DNA from: Bufo bufo
Taxonomy: Eukaryota > Chordata > Amphibia > Anura > Bufonidae
Direction of reading: 5' to 3'
Assembly (NCBI RefSeq): GCF_905171765.1
Contig: NC_053392.1
Coordinates: 39,817,114 to 39,881,113 of the forward strand
Length of the DNA: 64,000 bases
A model generated the notes under the pieces. That model was given only the letters and a program-made list of their open reading frames with translations, was not told the DNA's origin and did no database searches. Positions within the stretch are counted from its first letter, which is position 1. Every line of letters starts with the position of its first letter. Below, piece by piece: positions 22,757 to 34,769 of this stretch. Made by a program: the position numbers and the translations under genes.

Positions 22757-22764
22757 AATGTAAC

Positions 22765-23965
22765 GCACATATTTGTCTGTAGACTTTACTGCACATGGTT
22801 TGGGTTATATTGTTTCTGGTGCCCACCACACTCAATATGATAAATAGATAGATAGAGTTATTACAATGTTATCACAGTATTTATGTCCCTGCTGTTTTTG
22901 TTGCTCCTCTTTATTTTCGTGCCTCGTCCTCACAGTTCCTGTCATTGTCACAGCTGTTCTCTGTGGTTTTGGTAATTCATTCTTATGGTTCTCAGTATTC
23001 CACATGCACTTCTTCCAGTCCTCTGATACATTATTCACGGCCTCCTTTATTTCCATCGCTAATACTGTATTGTCTTAAACAAACGTGAGCTTCCCTCGTA
23101 GAGAGAATCTGTGATTTCAGCTCTGGGCACTGAACAATGACTTCTTTTCAGATCGCATGCCGCACGTCAAAAGCCTGCAAGCTGCATCTACTGAGGAGCT
23201 CTAATAATATTGATAATCTTTCAAGGGATCAAAATGCGCGAAAAAAATACGCTCCGTACAGTGAATGAAATAATCAGCCCACGGCAAATGGAATAATAAA
23301 CCTCGATGGAAACTTGGCTTCCCTATAGAGCAGCTGGAAAAGCTCAGAGACAAAGCGCAGTTAATGAGAGACACTTCTCAGCATTATCCTTCTGCTTTAT
23401 GCACCATTCTAAAATACCCACCCCTCTACTAGAATCTATCACTACTACTTTACTATTAGGCTGGTAAATTCTGCAGTCATCTTTTGTCTTGTTTTTGAAT
23501 TTAAAAAATTAGCTCAATTCTCTTTCACTAAACCACAGTCAAAAATTTCAACCACTAGGTGGCAATATAAAATGTTTATTTTTTTCAGTAGCACTCCATG
23601 TGGTCAGATAGGGTACTGCAAGAAAACATACTGATTTATAGGTAAAACATGACCATAGTATATCAATAGTATATCAAAAAGACTTTGGATTTACTTTGCA
23701 GGGATAAAAGGAAAGTTTTGTTGGGGACTTATGGGGAGGGGAGAGTTATTGATGAAGCTCTATAGATGTAGGGTAAAATGTCAGGAACGCTAAAGTAGAT
23801 GATACTTACTAGTCTTCTTTTGTCTACTTGCCCAAAGCATTTTAGGAAGGGATCATTATTCTAAAGTTCTTCCCCAAAAGGGATCCAGAGTCGTGTGTGG
23901 ATTCAGATCCCTACTGCTAAAAGATTCAATATCATACAAATACATAAATGGAGCAGTACCCAGAC
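22765..23965. other. Unassigned non-coding sequence
   Basis: Contains a short GATA repeat near 22840. No gene or element terminus was recognised. The small open frames at 22832-23078 overlap on both strands and have no motifs. Confidence 0.4.
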
Positions 23966-24377
23966 TTAAAGGGTGCGCCGGCCGGCTGTCTTTAGTTGAC
24001 CGGCGCATGCGCAATATGAAAAGCTGTTACTCTGCCCATAATGGGCAAAGCAGTGCACAGGTGGGGGCCAGTTCCCAGCCTGACTACTACTTCTCTTGCC
24101 GCTCGTGACGTCCGCTGGCTGGAGGCAGAGGAGGAGGTAATAATTGGACAGAAGGGCGGGCCAGAGGGCTGAAAGAGGTGTGTTTTTCTGGGCACATCGC
24201 CCAGTAACGTCGCCCCTGGGCACCTTCAGAAGCTCATTTGCATACGTTTAAAAAAGTGTTTTATTCATGATCTGGACGAGGGACACAGAAAACAAAGGTA
24301 CCATTGTAATGAGGGTCAAAGAGTCTATAAACTGATCTGAGCGGTCTAAAATGCTCAGATTAGGTGAAAGACTCACT
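23966..24377. repeat. Probable TTAA-type repeat, incomplete
   Basis: Starts TTAAAGGGTGCGCC at 23966 and ends ACTCACTTTAA at the TTAA shared with the next MITE. It contains a G+C-rich inverted pair (GCCGGCCGGC, then GACCGGCGCATGCGC). The two ends do not form a clear terminal inverted repeat. Confidence 0.4.
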
Positions 24378-24868
24378 TTAAAGGGGTTGGCTGGGTTTAG
24401 GGTGGAACCCGGATATAACCTCTTCTGTATTCACTTACTGTGTATGAGAGGAGCATTTCCACTGTTCGTTGTGAGCTGGTGGCATACCAGGCTTGACAAC
24501 ACTATGCTAGGCGGAGACTTCCGCCTAGCAGTGAGCCCGGTGACATCACCGGCACAAATGGGCGATCGATAGCGCTGCCCTAGGAGGTTTTGGAGGTGGG
24601 TAATATGCTACTTTGCTATACACCGTGCTACATACCACTCATTTGTGCCGGTGACTGATAGGAGGAAGTCTCCACCTAGCATAGCATTGTGTTGTGAAGC
24701 CTGGTACGTCACCAGCACACAACAAACATTGGCTTGAGCTGCACGATGCAGTGAGGCGAATGGGAGCATCAGAGCAAGGAAATGCTCTGATGCTCCTCTC
24801 AAACATAGTAAATGAATACAGAAGAGGTGGGATCCGTGTTCAGCCCTAAACCCAGACAACCCCTTTAA
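24378..24868. mobile_element. TTAA-flanked foldback MITE (piggyBac-like)
   Basis: TTAA at 24378-24381 and 24865-24868 flank inverted ends: AGGGGTTGGCTGGGTTTAGG on the left, and the right end ends CTAAACCCAGACAACCCCT. The interior is also largely self-complementary (TAGGCGGAGACTTCC / GGAAGTCTCCACCTA). TTAA duplication is the piggyBac signature. There is no coding sequence. Confidence 0.85.
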
Positions 24869-24879
24869 ATGGGTTTCCA

Positions 24880-25255
24880 GCAGGGAAATTTTTTTGCCAA
24901 AGGGCTCAGAATGGATTACAAATTTTAAGAATTGAGCCAAACCTAACCATTCCCCCATGACTGCTGGACTGATGCTTCCTGGGTTCCACTGGTCTCTACT
25001 TCCTGGTCCCATCTTGACACACAGGACATGCCCACTCAGCCAATCACCGGCTAAGGCATGTCACTGCGGTGGCCAGCGATTGGCTGAGCAGGTATTTCCT
25101 GTGTGTTGAGATAGGAACAGGAAACAGAGACCAGTGGGAAAAATAAACATCAGAACAAGAGTGACGGGAGATTGATGAGGGGAGCATTGCTTATTTTATT
25201 TTTGTAACTTACTCCGACCCCTTTGCTAAAAAAATATTTTATCTGTTGGACCCCT
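24880..25255. repeat. Foldback repeat
   Basis: Left end TTTTTTTGCCAAAGGGCTC and right end GACCCCTTTGCTAAAAAAAT are inverted, as are internal blocks CAGCCAATCACCGGC and GCCAGCGATTGGCTG. Imperfect arms run along most of the unit. A target duplication was not found. Confidence 0.7.
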
Positions 25256-26113
25256 TGCACTTAGGTTAAAGGGCCTATCTGGTGGCACAAAAGAAACAAC
25301 ATGATTATGCATCATGCCATGTACAGTTGAATATACTTACTACTACTTATCCACTTTACTTATGGATCCCTGTTCTGTTGTGGCGCTGTGGTTGATACAT
25401 CACAACATAGGATGAAACTACACAACTTCCTGTGGTGTCAGTGGTTAAGAACAGGGGATCGGGGCATCTTAGAAAAAAGGTCTCAATTAGGAAGTGCCAT
25501 TTTACTCTTGGATTTCCCTAGTTTAATTTGGTGCCATAGGTTTCACTTATTGTGTTTGTAGCAACATTTCTGACCAATAGTGGCTGGTACACAACTGGAT
25601 ATTTGTAGACCAATCTTGTAGACCATACAAGAGTAAAGCGGGCTTCTAGATGGTACATAACAGTGGCCAAAACAATGTAGGTTTGACAAGCGTGGACCAG
25701 TGGAGCGGTACTAAGACCCCAGTGAAACATTGTATTTTTTATTTTTTTCCCACTGTAACTGTGCTGACATTGGTCAGAGGCAGAGCTAGGACCCATTAGC
25801 TCTGGCATATTGGGGGTGGTACCTCATGATTACAGCCCAATTGTGGTCCAATAGGGGCAGCACATTGCCGATGCCTCATCTTACTACTATTGCTCATTCA
25901 CCAGTGTGTGGGCTGAAAAAGTGGAGATAGAAACAGTTATAACCTACATCTATTTTCTCCTCAGGATAATTTTTTGATTTTTCCATCTATAAAGCCATAT
26001 GAGTTTTTTTTGTTTGTTTCATGAGTTTATTTCTATGACCTCAGGGTGCATAAAATGCATTGTACAACTTTACAAATGTAAATATATTTTTTTTTGGGGG
26101 GGGGCAGCATCAA
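25256..26113. other. Unassigned non-coding sequence
   Basis: No recognised gene or terminus. Ends in a T/G-rich stretch before the solo LTR. Confidence 0.4.
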
Positions 26114-26118
26114 ATAAC

Positions 26119-27219
26119 TGTCACGGCTGAGGATGGGGGAAATCCTCAGCCGTGCGCTGCCGTGTGCTGTAGGCCTACTCGGCCAGGAGAACAGGATAGG
26201 GAGCAGGTCACCTCCTACAGCGTCCCTACCCTGACCCTAACTCCAAACTGCATGGGCCGACCTTAAAGGTAGGAGGACCCATGCGCAGGAACCTCGGATC
26301 CCTAACTCACCCTCCATCCGGTCCCTGCGCTAGGAGTCAGAGTAAGACGACCTACTCCTCCTAGGCACGGAGGAGCAGGAGTCTCAATGGCCAAGCTGTT
26401 GGGAAAAGGGGAACTCATACAGCCTTACGGGAATGACAGGCGAACTATTAGTTCCACCAACCTGTCACAGCCTTGCTGACTGGATCCCTGCGCAAACAGG
26501 AATCCAGAACCGTAAGCTGCACCAAACACATAGAAAGATCCCAACAGTACATAACATCAACACACAGCAGACATAAACATAAGGACAATATCTTTATGAC
26601 CACAGGGGTGGCTCTCACTGGCAGATAGTAACACAGGAGGCTGCTCCAGCAAGCATGGCTGAAACAACCCACAGAGCCATGCTAACAGTGAGGCTATATA
26701 GGCCAGGAAGCCACACCCCACAGTCGGACACACCCAGTGACACACACACACACTGGGAAGGAAGTTAACCCTTCCAACACCCGGGAAGGGAAAACACAAC
26801 ATTAAAGGGAAAGTGTCCAACAGTAGCAAGCCACTGTGGTTGTTGCCGCTGGCCACGATATGGGTGGCAACCGTGTCCTGGGGAATAGCCCGGAGGCCGG
26901 GACACTGCCACCACATGTACAGACAGCCAAACGTTGCCACGGGCAACCACAGTGCAGGAAAAGTGTCAGTGCACACAACACTCTACACAGAGTGCACACA
27001 GACAAACAACACAGTGAACACAATACACACACACACCTAACATAGGGGTTGCTAGGTGCAACCGCATGCACAGCAGGAAAGCTGCCACAAGCAAGCGTTG
27101 TCAGCGGCAACCACAGGTGAGGCAAATACCACTGCCCTCACCTGTGATTGACAACAAAACCAAACCGCTGACGATCGCATGCGGTTTGAAGAGTCACGGT
27201 CATAGCCATGGCAGTGACA
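26119..27219 (-). mobile_element. Solo LTR (Ty3-type style), 1.1 kb
   Basis: Starts TGTCACGGCTGAGG and ends GGCAGTGACA (TG...CA). It is flanked by a perfect 5-bp duplication ATAAC at 26114-26118 and 27220-27224. There is no internal coding region, so this is what LTR-LTR recombination leaves. Orientation is judged minus because a TATA-like CTATATAG lies at about 26693 when read that way. The general layout resembles the LTR at 47784-48706 (both start TGTCAC) but they are not the same family by eye. Confidence 0.85.
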
Positions 27220-27239
27220 ATAACACAGAAAATCCATCA

Positions 27240-27855
27240 TTGCTTTTTTGGATTTATTTTTAGTGTGTTCACCAGATATAAATGTTATGATGCCTTCAGT
27301 CTGCAGGTCAGTACGGTTACGTCAGTACCAAATTTATCTAGTTTTTCTATAAATATCTCGGTACAGAGACACATAATATTTTTATATTTCCATCGATGGA
27401 GCTGTGTGAGTGCTTGATTTTTTGCAGGACAAGTTGTTGTCTTCATATCACTTTTTTATAATTTTTATTATGTTTCTTGTGAGGCTGTTAGAACAAAAAC
27501 AGCAATTGGGACACTTTTTTTTATGATGTTCTCCATACAGGATAACTAACATGACCATGTTATTGGAAAGGTCAGTACGGATGCGGTGATACCAATTATG
27601 TATAGTTTGTTAAATTGTTTAACATTTTTTATAATAATGCAAGTTTTTGAAAAGGAAAAAGGTGATTTTTGTGTTTCTATTTTCTCTGCAACACTTTACA
27701 ATAAAACAAACAAAATGCTTATTAGGCCTTACCAAAGGCTTATATACATGGCATTCCTGGAAGCCACTCTTAGGGCCCTGCCTACCATGGCAACCCATCA
27801 GTACCCATAGTCGCTTATGGTGTGAGAGAGGCAGCCTCTCCTACTTTGCAACTAA
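27240..27855. repeat. Old dispersed repeat, AT-rich
   Basis: Contains CGATGGAGCTGTGTGAGTGC and TTTTGCAGGACAAGTTGT, a combination I associate with a repeat very common in anuran genomes. The phrase GGTCAGTACGG occurs twice (27306 and 27571), suggesting internal duplication. Limits are approximate. Confidence 0.45.
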
Positions 27856-28210
27856 TTAAAGGAGTTGTGCCAAGTTTTTAAGTTAAGTTATCTTTGGGTC
27901 TAACCACTGGGACCCCCACCGATCACGAGAACAGGGGTCTCGTTCCCCAGTTCTGATGGAGCAACAGGCCATGCACGTGCACTACTGCTCCATTCAATCT
28001 CTATGGGAGCTCCGGAGATACAGTAGCTAGATACAGCGCTCAGCTATCTACGGTGCTGCCATAGAGAATGAATGGAGTCGCACGAGCTGCCGTTCCATAA
28101 GAATGGGGGAATGTTCTCGTCATTGGTAGGGGTCCCACTGGTCAGACACAGATTAATCAGCTAGTCATACCCTATCCCTATGATTTAAAAACTTGGTACA
28201 ACACCTTTAA
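27856..28210. mobile_element. TTAA-flanked foldback MITE, complete copy
   Basis: TTAA at 27856-27859 and 28207-28210. Ends AGGAGTTGTGCCAAGTTTTT and (inverted) AGGTGTTGTACCAAGTTTTT. Inner blocks GGGACCCCCACCGATCACG and (inverted) GGGACCCCTACCAATGACG pair. Same family as the MITE split by the DIRS element at 808/10064. Confidence 0.88.
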
Positions 28211-29390
28211 GTGTACTGACCGCAGCATCTAAGGGGATGAACTGGCAAGATCAGAGTAAACTCCAATTCTGGCAGTTCAAGAGGGGTTCCAGCTGTATAA
28301 AATAGCCATGGTCCCTGCTCCAGAGAATGTGCCATCACCACACCATAGTAGTGTGGTGGCCCGTTGGTTTAATAATAAGGATTGCACCCCATACTTATTT
28401 TTATACACGTTAATGGTGTACATACCCCCTTTACAATTTTTCATGTGTGGCTAGGTGGTGGAGATCAGAGAAGATTAGTAATATACTTATATTTTGAAAA
28501 GATCTTTTAAGACGTCTTATTTGGTTTGTGGGTCCTATTCCTCGGCAGTCCCTGGCATTGTCCCAATTTCCAACATTGAAGCATCTAAATGACACATCAG
28601 AGAAGATTATTAATATATCTATATTGTGAAAAGAGCTTTTAAGACATCTTATTTCCAACACCAAACCTCCGCATATATGGCAGAGGTCTTCCTTCCATAT
28701 AAAAGGTCGGGCTTAGCATCTTCTGCTTTATCATTGCATTTTCCATCATGTTAACATCATTTCTTCTCCATTTTGGTCCAGGATAATTCCCTAGACCTTA
28801 CAATACATTTATTGGATTGTGAGCCCAAGTCCAACCCTGGAGCACTTTATCTAATAATGATGATAGAAAGATCTACAGCACAATCAAAGCTTCTGAATGT
28901 CCCAAATTAGATTTTAAATGTAGAGAAATAATCTTACATCCATATCTACAGAGCCATCAAGATCCTTAAAATGACATTAGTCGTTCAGTTTGGCTGAAGT
29001 TGTCTCTGGTTACCCATCACAATTACTGTCTGTCTCATCAAGGTTGACTGGCATCCTTCTATTGATGGCAAAATTTATTATTTTCTAAATTGTCCCAAAT
29101 TGGTGCATTACTGTTAAATCGGTTCCATTTGAAAGCAATATGGAAATATCTGTTAAGCTGAAAGTGGTTTGTTTTCTTTAATGGGAGGTGGCAGCCATAC
29201 TGTGTGCAGTTTAGTGGTGTCTTCATATGATGATGCATGAGTAAGAAGGTTTATACGATGGGGCATATGGCTATCTTCAGCCAACAGATCACTTTATTCT
29301 TGTTTCTCTCCACAGCCTAGCTAGCTAGCACCTTTTCACTTTGTATGTGAACCAGGACCATAAGGGCTGTTGAGTTCTGCTTGTCCTTGA
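28211..29390. other. Non-coding sequence with a local duplication
   Basis: A ~58-bp segment (ATCAGAGAAGATTA...AAGAC(G/A)TCTTATTT) occurs at about 28464 and again at about 28597, 134 bp apart. No coding or element features otherwise. Confidence 0.5.
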
Positions 29391-31020
29391 AGCTCATGCA
29401 GTGACCGGGCCACAGGGGATAGTGAGTGTTACGGTGGTGTGCCGAATGGGGGTAGTAGTTGTACTCACAGTTAGCAGAGCCTCCATTTGCTGGCGTGCAG
29501 TGAAGGGGAAGACAGCATTAAATCCTCCAGGGCACTCTCGATTGCAGGGAACACCAGCCAGATGGAAGTTGAGGTGCCCTTGATGGTAATGGGTGTAAGG
29601 TGCTTTTGCGGCTGGGCCTCTGTGTTCGTGACCCCAGCACCGTAAGGTGCAAATGTTGAGAGTAGTAGAAAGGATGAGGAGTCAATTGTAATAAAACAGT
29701 TGAACGTTTACTGAATCAATGGTCTCAGGAAAGTTGGTACAGTTCGTTTACACATCAAAGGTAAAAAGCCAGATATTAGTTAGACTGGTATTCCTTAATA
29801 CAGGTCTGGCAATTGTCAGTTAGGGAGTTCTCTAGTACTTTAGCTTTACAGGCGAAGAATAATTAGATTTACTTTAAGTCCACTTTCTATAGCACTCAGG
29901 TACTAAATATACTGTTTTCTACTTATCTTGAGCTTTCCAATAAGGGCGTTTGTCCCTCGCGGCAGGCAAACTCTCTGTGACATTATTTGCAGGATGCTCT
30001 CCTGAAGTGTTCAGGTTGACTATATCCCGGAAGGCTTCTAGTGATATAGGATAATTATGGCCTTTAATCATCCAGTCGTGTCCAAGAACTTGGAAAGTTA
30101 CTCTTGGTTACTTGTGCTTGTGAAGTCGATATGCCAGACTCGGCTCTAACCTTCACTAGGCTTGCTTTATATTTAGATGTAGACTTACTGTACAGTGCTA
30201 AGCTGCTGTAACTACTCTTAGTTTGTTTTCTCCAAGATTGATCAGGTCCCGGAGGAAAGATATTGCAGCTACATCGTGGATAAAGCCTGTTTCTCTCCTC
30301 CATTAACTTCCTTCTTCTCAAACAAAATAGAAAAAGGTTCTGGAGACAATAGAGGTCCTCTTATAGCTCTTCTTTATTGGTATTGTTCATAAAACCGACA
30401 TAGTCACTGGATCCACGGCATGGTCGCTGACGCGTTTCGGGTGAGTACCCTTAGTCGTAGCACCATGCTAAGTGTGACCCCACATTATAAAGGAATTGGA
30501 GTGCACCTCCTCAAAAATCCAGGGAGGAAACTCCACTCCCATAGGCTGCCTTTGTTGTGGCAGCCTATGGGATTAGAGTTTCCTCCCTGGATTTTTGAGG
30601 AGGTGCACTCCAATTCCTTTATAATGTGGGGTCACACTTAGCATGGTGCTAAGACTAAGGGTACTCACCCGAAACGCGTCAGCGACCATGCCGTGGATCC
30701 AGTGACTATGTCGGTTTTATGAACAATACCAATAAAGAAGAGCTATAAGAGGACCTCTATTGTCTCCAGAACCTTTTTCTATTTTGTTTGCAGCCTGCTA
30801 CGGGAACACTCCCCCAGGGCCTCTGGAGCCGGGATTATATACCACACCAGGAAGGTGAGCTGGATTAAAAGTTTTCTCTCTTCCTTCTTCTCACTCTGAC
30901 TCTCACACACTAACTACTTCCTTCCTGTTCTGTCCAAGTAATGACAGCACCACCTAGGGGTGAATAGGTGTAATGACAATGCCAGCCTGATAAATAGGAA
31001 ATACCATACATTGCAAATAC
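29391..31020. repeat. LTR-like fragment interrupted by a PLE
   Basis: The part before 30307 contains TTGTAATAAAACAGTTGAACG, resembling the polyadenylation region of frog retrotransposon LTRs, and a CACCGTAAGGTGC hairpin. It continues after the PLE at 30894 (ACTCTGACTCTCACACAC). Termini and target duplication were not found, so the class is a guess. Confidence 0.35.
30321..30879 (-). mobile_element. Palindromic Penelope-like element (PLE) insertion
   Basis: Two nearly identical ~230-bp arms (about 30321-30548 and 30562-30790) are head to head, followed by an unpaired tail of about 90 bp. The unit is flanked by a 14-bp duplication CTTCCTTCTTCTCA (30307-30320 and 30880-30893). The arms carry the PLE terminal signature GGGTACTCACCCGAAACG with CGCGTCAGCG, resembling the stem II and 3' core of the hammerhead ribozymes known in PLE terminal repeats. 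The 5' core is degenerate. There is no coding sequence. Confidence 0.75.
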
Positions 31021-31489
31021 ATTAACTAAATAGGCAGATGTTTAACCACTTAAGGACCACAGGTTTATACCCCCCTAGTGACCAGGCCCTTTTTTCCAAA
31101 TCGGCACTCCACAACTTTAGTGGTTTATTGCTCGGTCATGCAACTTACCACCCAAATGAATTTTACCTCCTTTTCTTCTCACTAATAGAGCTTTCATTTG
31201 GTGGTATTTCATTGCTGCTGACATTTTTACTTTTTTTGTTATTAATCGAAATTTAACTATTTTTTTGCAAAAAAATGAAATTTTTCACTTTCAGTTGTAA
31301 AATTTTGCAAAAAAAACGACATCCATATATAAATTTTTCTCTAAATCTATTGTTCTACATGTCTTTGATAAGAAAAAAATGTTTGGGTAAAAAAAAAAAA
31401 TGGTTTGGGTAAAAGTTATAGCATTTACAAACTATGGTACAAAAATGTGAATTTCGGCTTTTTGAAGCAGCTCTGACTTTCTGAGCACC

Positions 31490-33800
31490 TGTCATGTTTC
31501 CTGAGGTTCTACAATGGCCAGACAGTACAAACACCCCCCAAATGACCCCATTTCGGAAATTAGACACCCTAAGGTATTCGCTGATGGGAATAGTGAGTTC
31601 ATAGAACTTTTTATTTTTTGTCACAAGTTAGCGGAAAATGTTTTTTTTTTTTTCTTACAAAGTCTCATATTCCACTAACTTGTGACAAAAAATAAAAACT
31701 TCCATTAACTCACTATGCCCATCACGAAATACCTTGGGGTGTCTTCTTTCTAAAATGGGGTCACTTGTGGGGTAGTTCTACTGCCCTGGCATTCTAGGGG
31801 CCCAAATGCGTGCAAAGTAGTTTGAAATCAAAATCTGTAAAAAATGGCCGGTGAAATCCGAAAGGTGCTCTTTGGAATGTGGGCCCCTTTGCCCACCTAG
31901 GCTGCAAAGAAGTGTCACACATGTGGTATTGCCGTACTCAGGAGAAGTTGGGCAATGTGTTTTGGGGTGTCATTTTACATATACCCATGCTGGGTGAGAG
32001 AAATATCTTGGCAAAAGACAACTTTTCCCATTTTTTTATACACAGTTGGCATTTGACCAAGATATTTATCTCACCCACCATGGGTATATGTAAAATGACA
32101 CCCCAAAACACATTGCCCAACTTCTCCTGAGTACGGCGATACCAGATGTGTGACACTTTTTTGCAGCCTAGGTGGGCAAAGGGGCCCACATTCCAAAGAG
32201 CACCTTTAGGATTTCACCGGCCATTTTTTACAGATTCTGATTTCAAACTACTTACCACACATTAGGGCCCCTAGAATGCCAGGGCAGTATAACTACCCCA
32301 CAAGTGACCCCATTTTGGAAAGAAGACACCCCAAGGTATTCCGTGAGGGGCATGGCGAGTTCCTAGAATTTTTTATTTTTTGTCACAAGTAAGCGGAAAA
32401 TGATGATTTTTTTTATTTTTTATTTTTTCTTACAAAGTCTCATATTCCACTGACTTGTGACAAAAAATAAAAACTTCCATGAACTCACTATGCCCATCAC
32501 GAAATACCTGGGGGTGTCTTCTTTCCAAAATGGGGTCACATGTGGGGTAGTTATACTGCCCTGGCATTTTAGGGGCCCGAATGCGTGAGAAGTAGTTTGA
32601 AATCAAAATCTGTAAAAAATGGTGCTCTTTGGAATGTGGGCCCCTTTGCCCACCTAGGCTGCAAAAAAGTGTCACACATCTGGTATTGCCGTACTCAGGA
32701 GAAGTTGGGCAATGTGTTTTGGGGTGTCATTTTACATATACCCATGCTGGGTGAGATAAATATCTCGGTCAAATGCCAACTTTGTATAAAAAAAATGGGA
32801 AAAGTTGTCTTTTGCCAAGATATTTCTCTCACCCAGCATGGGTATATGTAAAATATCACGCATTCGGGCCCCTAAAATGCCAGGGCAGTATAACTACCCC
32901 ACAAGTGACCCCATTTTGGAAAGAAGACACCCCAAGGTATTTCGTGATGGGCATAGTGAGTTCTTGGAAGTTTTTATTTTTTGTCACAAGTTAGTGGAAT
33001 ATGAGACTTTGTAAGAAAAAAAAAAAATCATCATTTTCCGCTAACTTGTGACAAAAAATAAAAAATCTAGGAACTCGCCATGCCCCTCACGGAATACCTT
33101 GGGGTGTCTTCTTTTCAAAATGTGGTCACTTGTGGGGTAGTTATACTGCCCTGGCATTCTAGGGGCCCTAATGTGTGGTAAGTAGGTAAATGACCTGTGA
33201 AATCCTAAAGGTGCTTTTTGGAATGTGGGCCCCTTTGCCCACCTAGGCTGCAAAAAAGTGTCACACATGTGGTATCGCCGTATTCAGGAGAAGTTGGGCA
33301 ATGTGTTTTGGGGTGTCTTTTTACATATTCTCATGCTGGGTGAGAGAAATATCTCGGCAAAAGACAACTTTTCCCATTTTTTATACAGCCTAGATGCGCA
33401 AAGGGGCCCACATTCCTTTTATGAGGGCATTTTTAGACATTTGGATCCCAGACTTCTTCTCACGCTTTAGGGCCCCTAAAACGCCAGGGCAGTATAAATA
33501 CCCCACATGTGACCCCATTTTGGAAAGAAGACACCCCAAGGTATTCAATGAGGGGCATGGCGAGTTCATAGAAATTATTTTTTTTTGGCACAAGTTAGCG
33601 GAAATTGATATTGATCCCTTTCCGCTAACTTGGGACAAAAATTTCAATCTTTCATGGACTCAATATGCCCCTCACTGAATACCTTGGGGTGTCTTCTTTC
33701 CGAAATGGGGTCACATGTGGGGTATTTATACTGCCCTGGCATTCTAGGGGCCCTAAAGCGTGAGAAGAAGTCTGGAATATAAATGTCTAAAAATTTTTAC
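31490..33800. repeat. Alternating inverted ~370-bp modules
   Basis: One module (ACTAACTTGTGACAAAAAAT, GGGGTGTCTTCTTTC, CCCTGGCATT, GGGCCCCTTTGCCCACCTAG, TTTTGGGGTGTCATTTTACA) occurs forward at about 31655, 32430, 33020 and 33620 and reversed at about 31490, 32055, 32795 and 33385. Some copies are shortened. The result is a chain of palindromes with centres near 31640, 32040, 32415, 32790, 33030, 33375 and 33615. Confidence 0.85.
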
Positions 33801-33927
33801 GCATTTGGATTCCGTGAGGGGTATGGTGAGTTCATGTGAGATTTTATTTTTTGACACAAGTTAGTGGAATATGAGACTTTGTAAGAAAAAAAAATAATTT
33901 CCGCTAACTTGGGCCAAAAAAAAGTGT

Positions 33928-34725
33928 GAATGGAGCCTTACAGGGGGGTGACCAATGACAGGGGGGGTGATCAGAGAGTCTATATGGGGTGATCACCCCC
34001 CTGTCATTGATCACCCCCCTATAAGGCTCCATTCAGATGTCCGTATGTGTTTTGCGGATCCGATCCATGTATCCGTAAAAAACATACGGACATCTGAATG
34101 GAGCCTTAGAGGGGGGTGATCAATGACAGGGGGTGATCAATGACAGGGGGGTGATCAGGGAGTCTATATGGGGTGATCACCCCCCTGTCATTGATCACCC
34201 CCCTATAAGGCTCCATTCAGATGTCCGTATGTGTTTTGCGGATCCGATCCATGTATCCGTGGATCCGTAAAAAACATACGGACATCTGAATGGAGCCTTA
34301 CAGGGGGGTGATCAATGACAGGGGGGTGATCAGGGAGTCTATATGGGGTGATCACCCCCCTATAAGTGTCCATTTCAGATGTCCGTATGTGTTTTGCGGA
34401 TCCGATCCATGTATCCGTGGATCCGTAAAAAACATACGGACATCTGAATGGAGCCTTACAGGGGGGTGATCAATGACAGGGGGGTGATCAGGGAGTCTAT
34501 ATGGGGTGATCACCCCCGTCATTGATCACCCCCCTGTAAGGCTCCATTCAGACGTCCGTATGTGTTTTGCGGATCCGATCCATGTATCAGTGGATCCGTA
34601 AAAATCATGCGGACGTCTAAATGGAGCCTTACAAGGGGGTGATCAATGACAGGGGGGTGATCAATGACAGGGGGGTGATCAGGGAGTCTATATGGGGTGA
34701 TCAGGGGTTAATAAGGGGTTAATAA
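33928..34725. repeat. Satellite-like tandem array, ~160-190 bp unit
   Basis: TGGAGCCTTA starts at 33931, 34099, 34291, 34449 and 34622. Each unit has GGGGGGTGATCA and its inverse TGATCACCCCCC, then GATGTCCGTATGTG and its inverse ACATACGGACATC, so each repeat unit is itself an imperfect palindrome. Confidence 0.9.
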
Positions 34726-34769
34726 GTGACGGGGGGGGGGGTGTAGTGTAGTGGTGTTTGGTGCTACAT

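Noticed and set aside
31879..33678. Recurring ~80-residue frames (starting MGPFAHLGC) on both strands
   Set aside because: They are the same inverted module translated forwards and backwards. No family motif, and they are interrupted in most copies.
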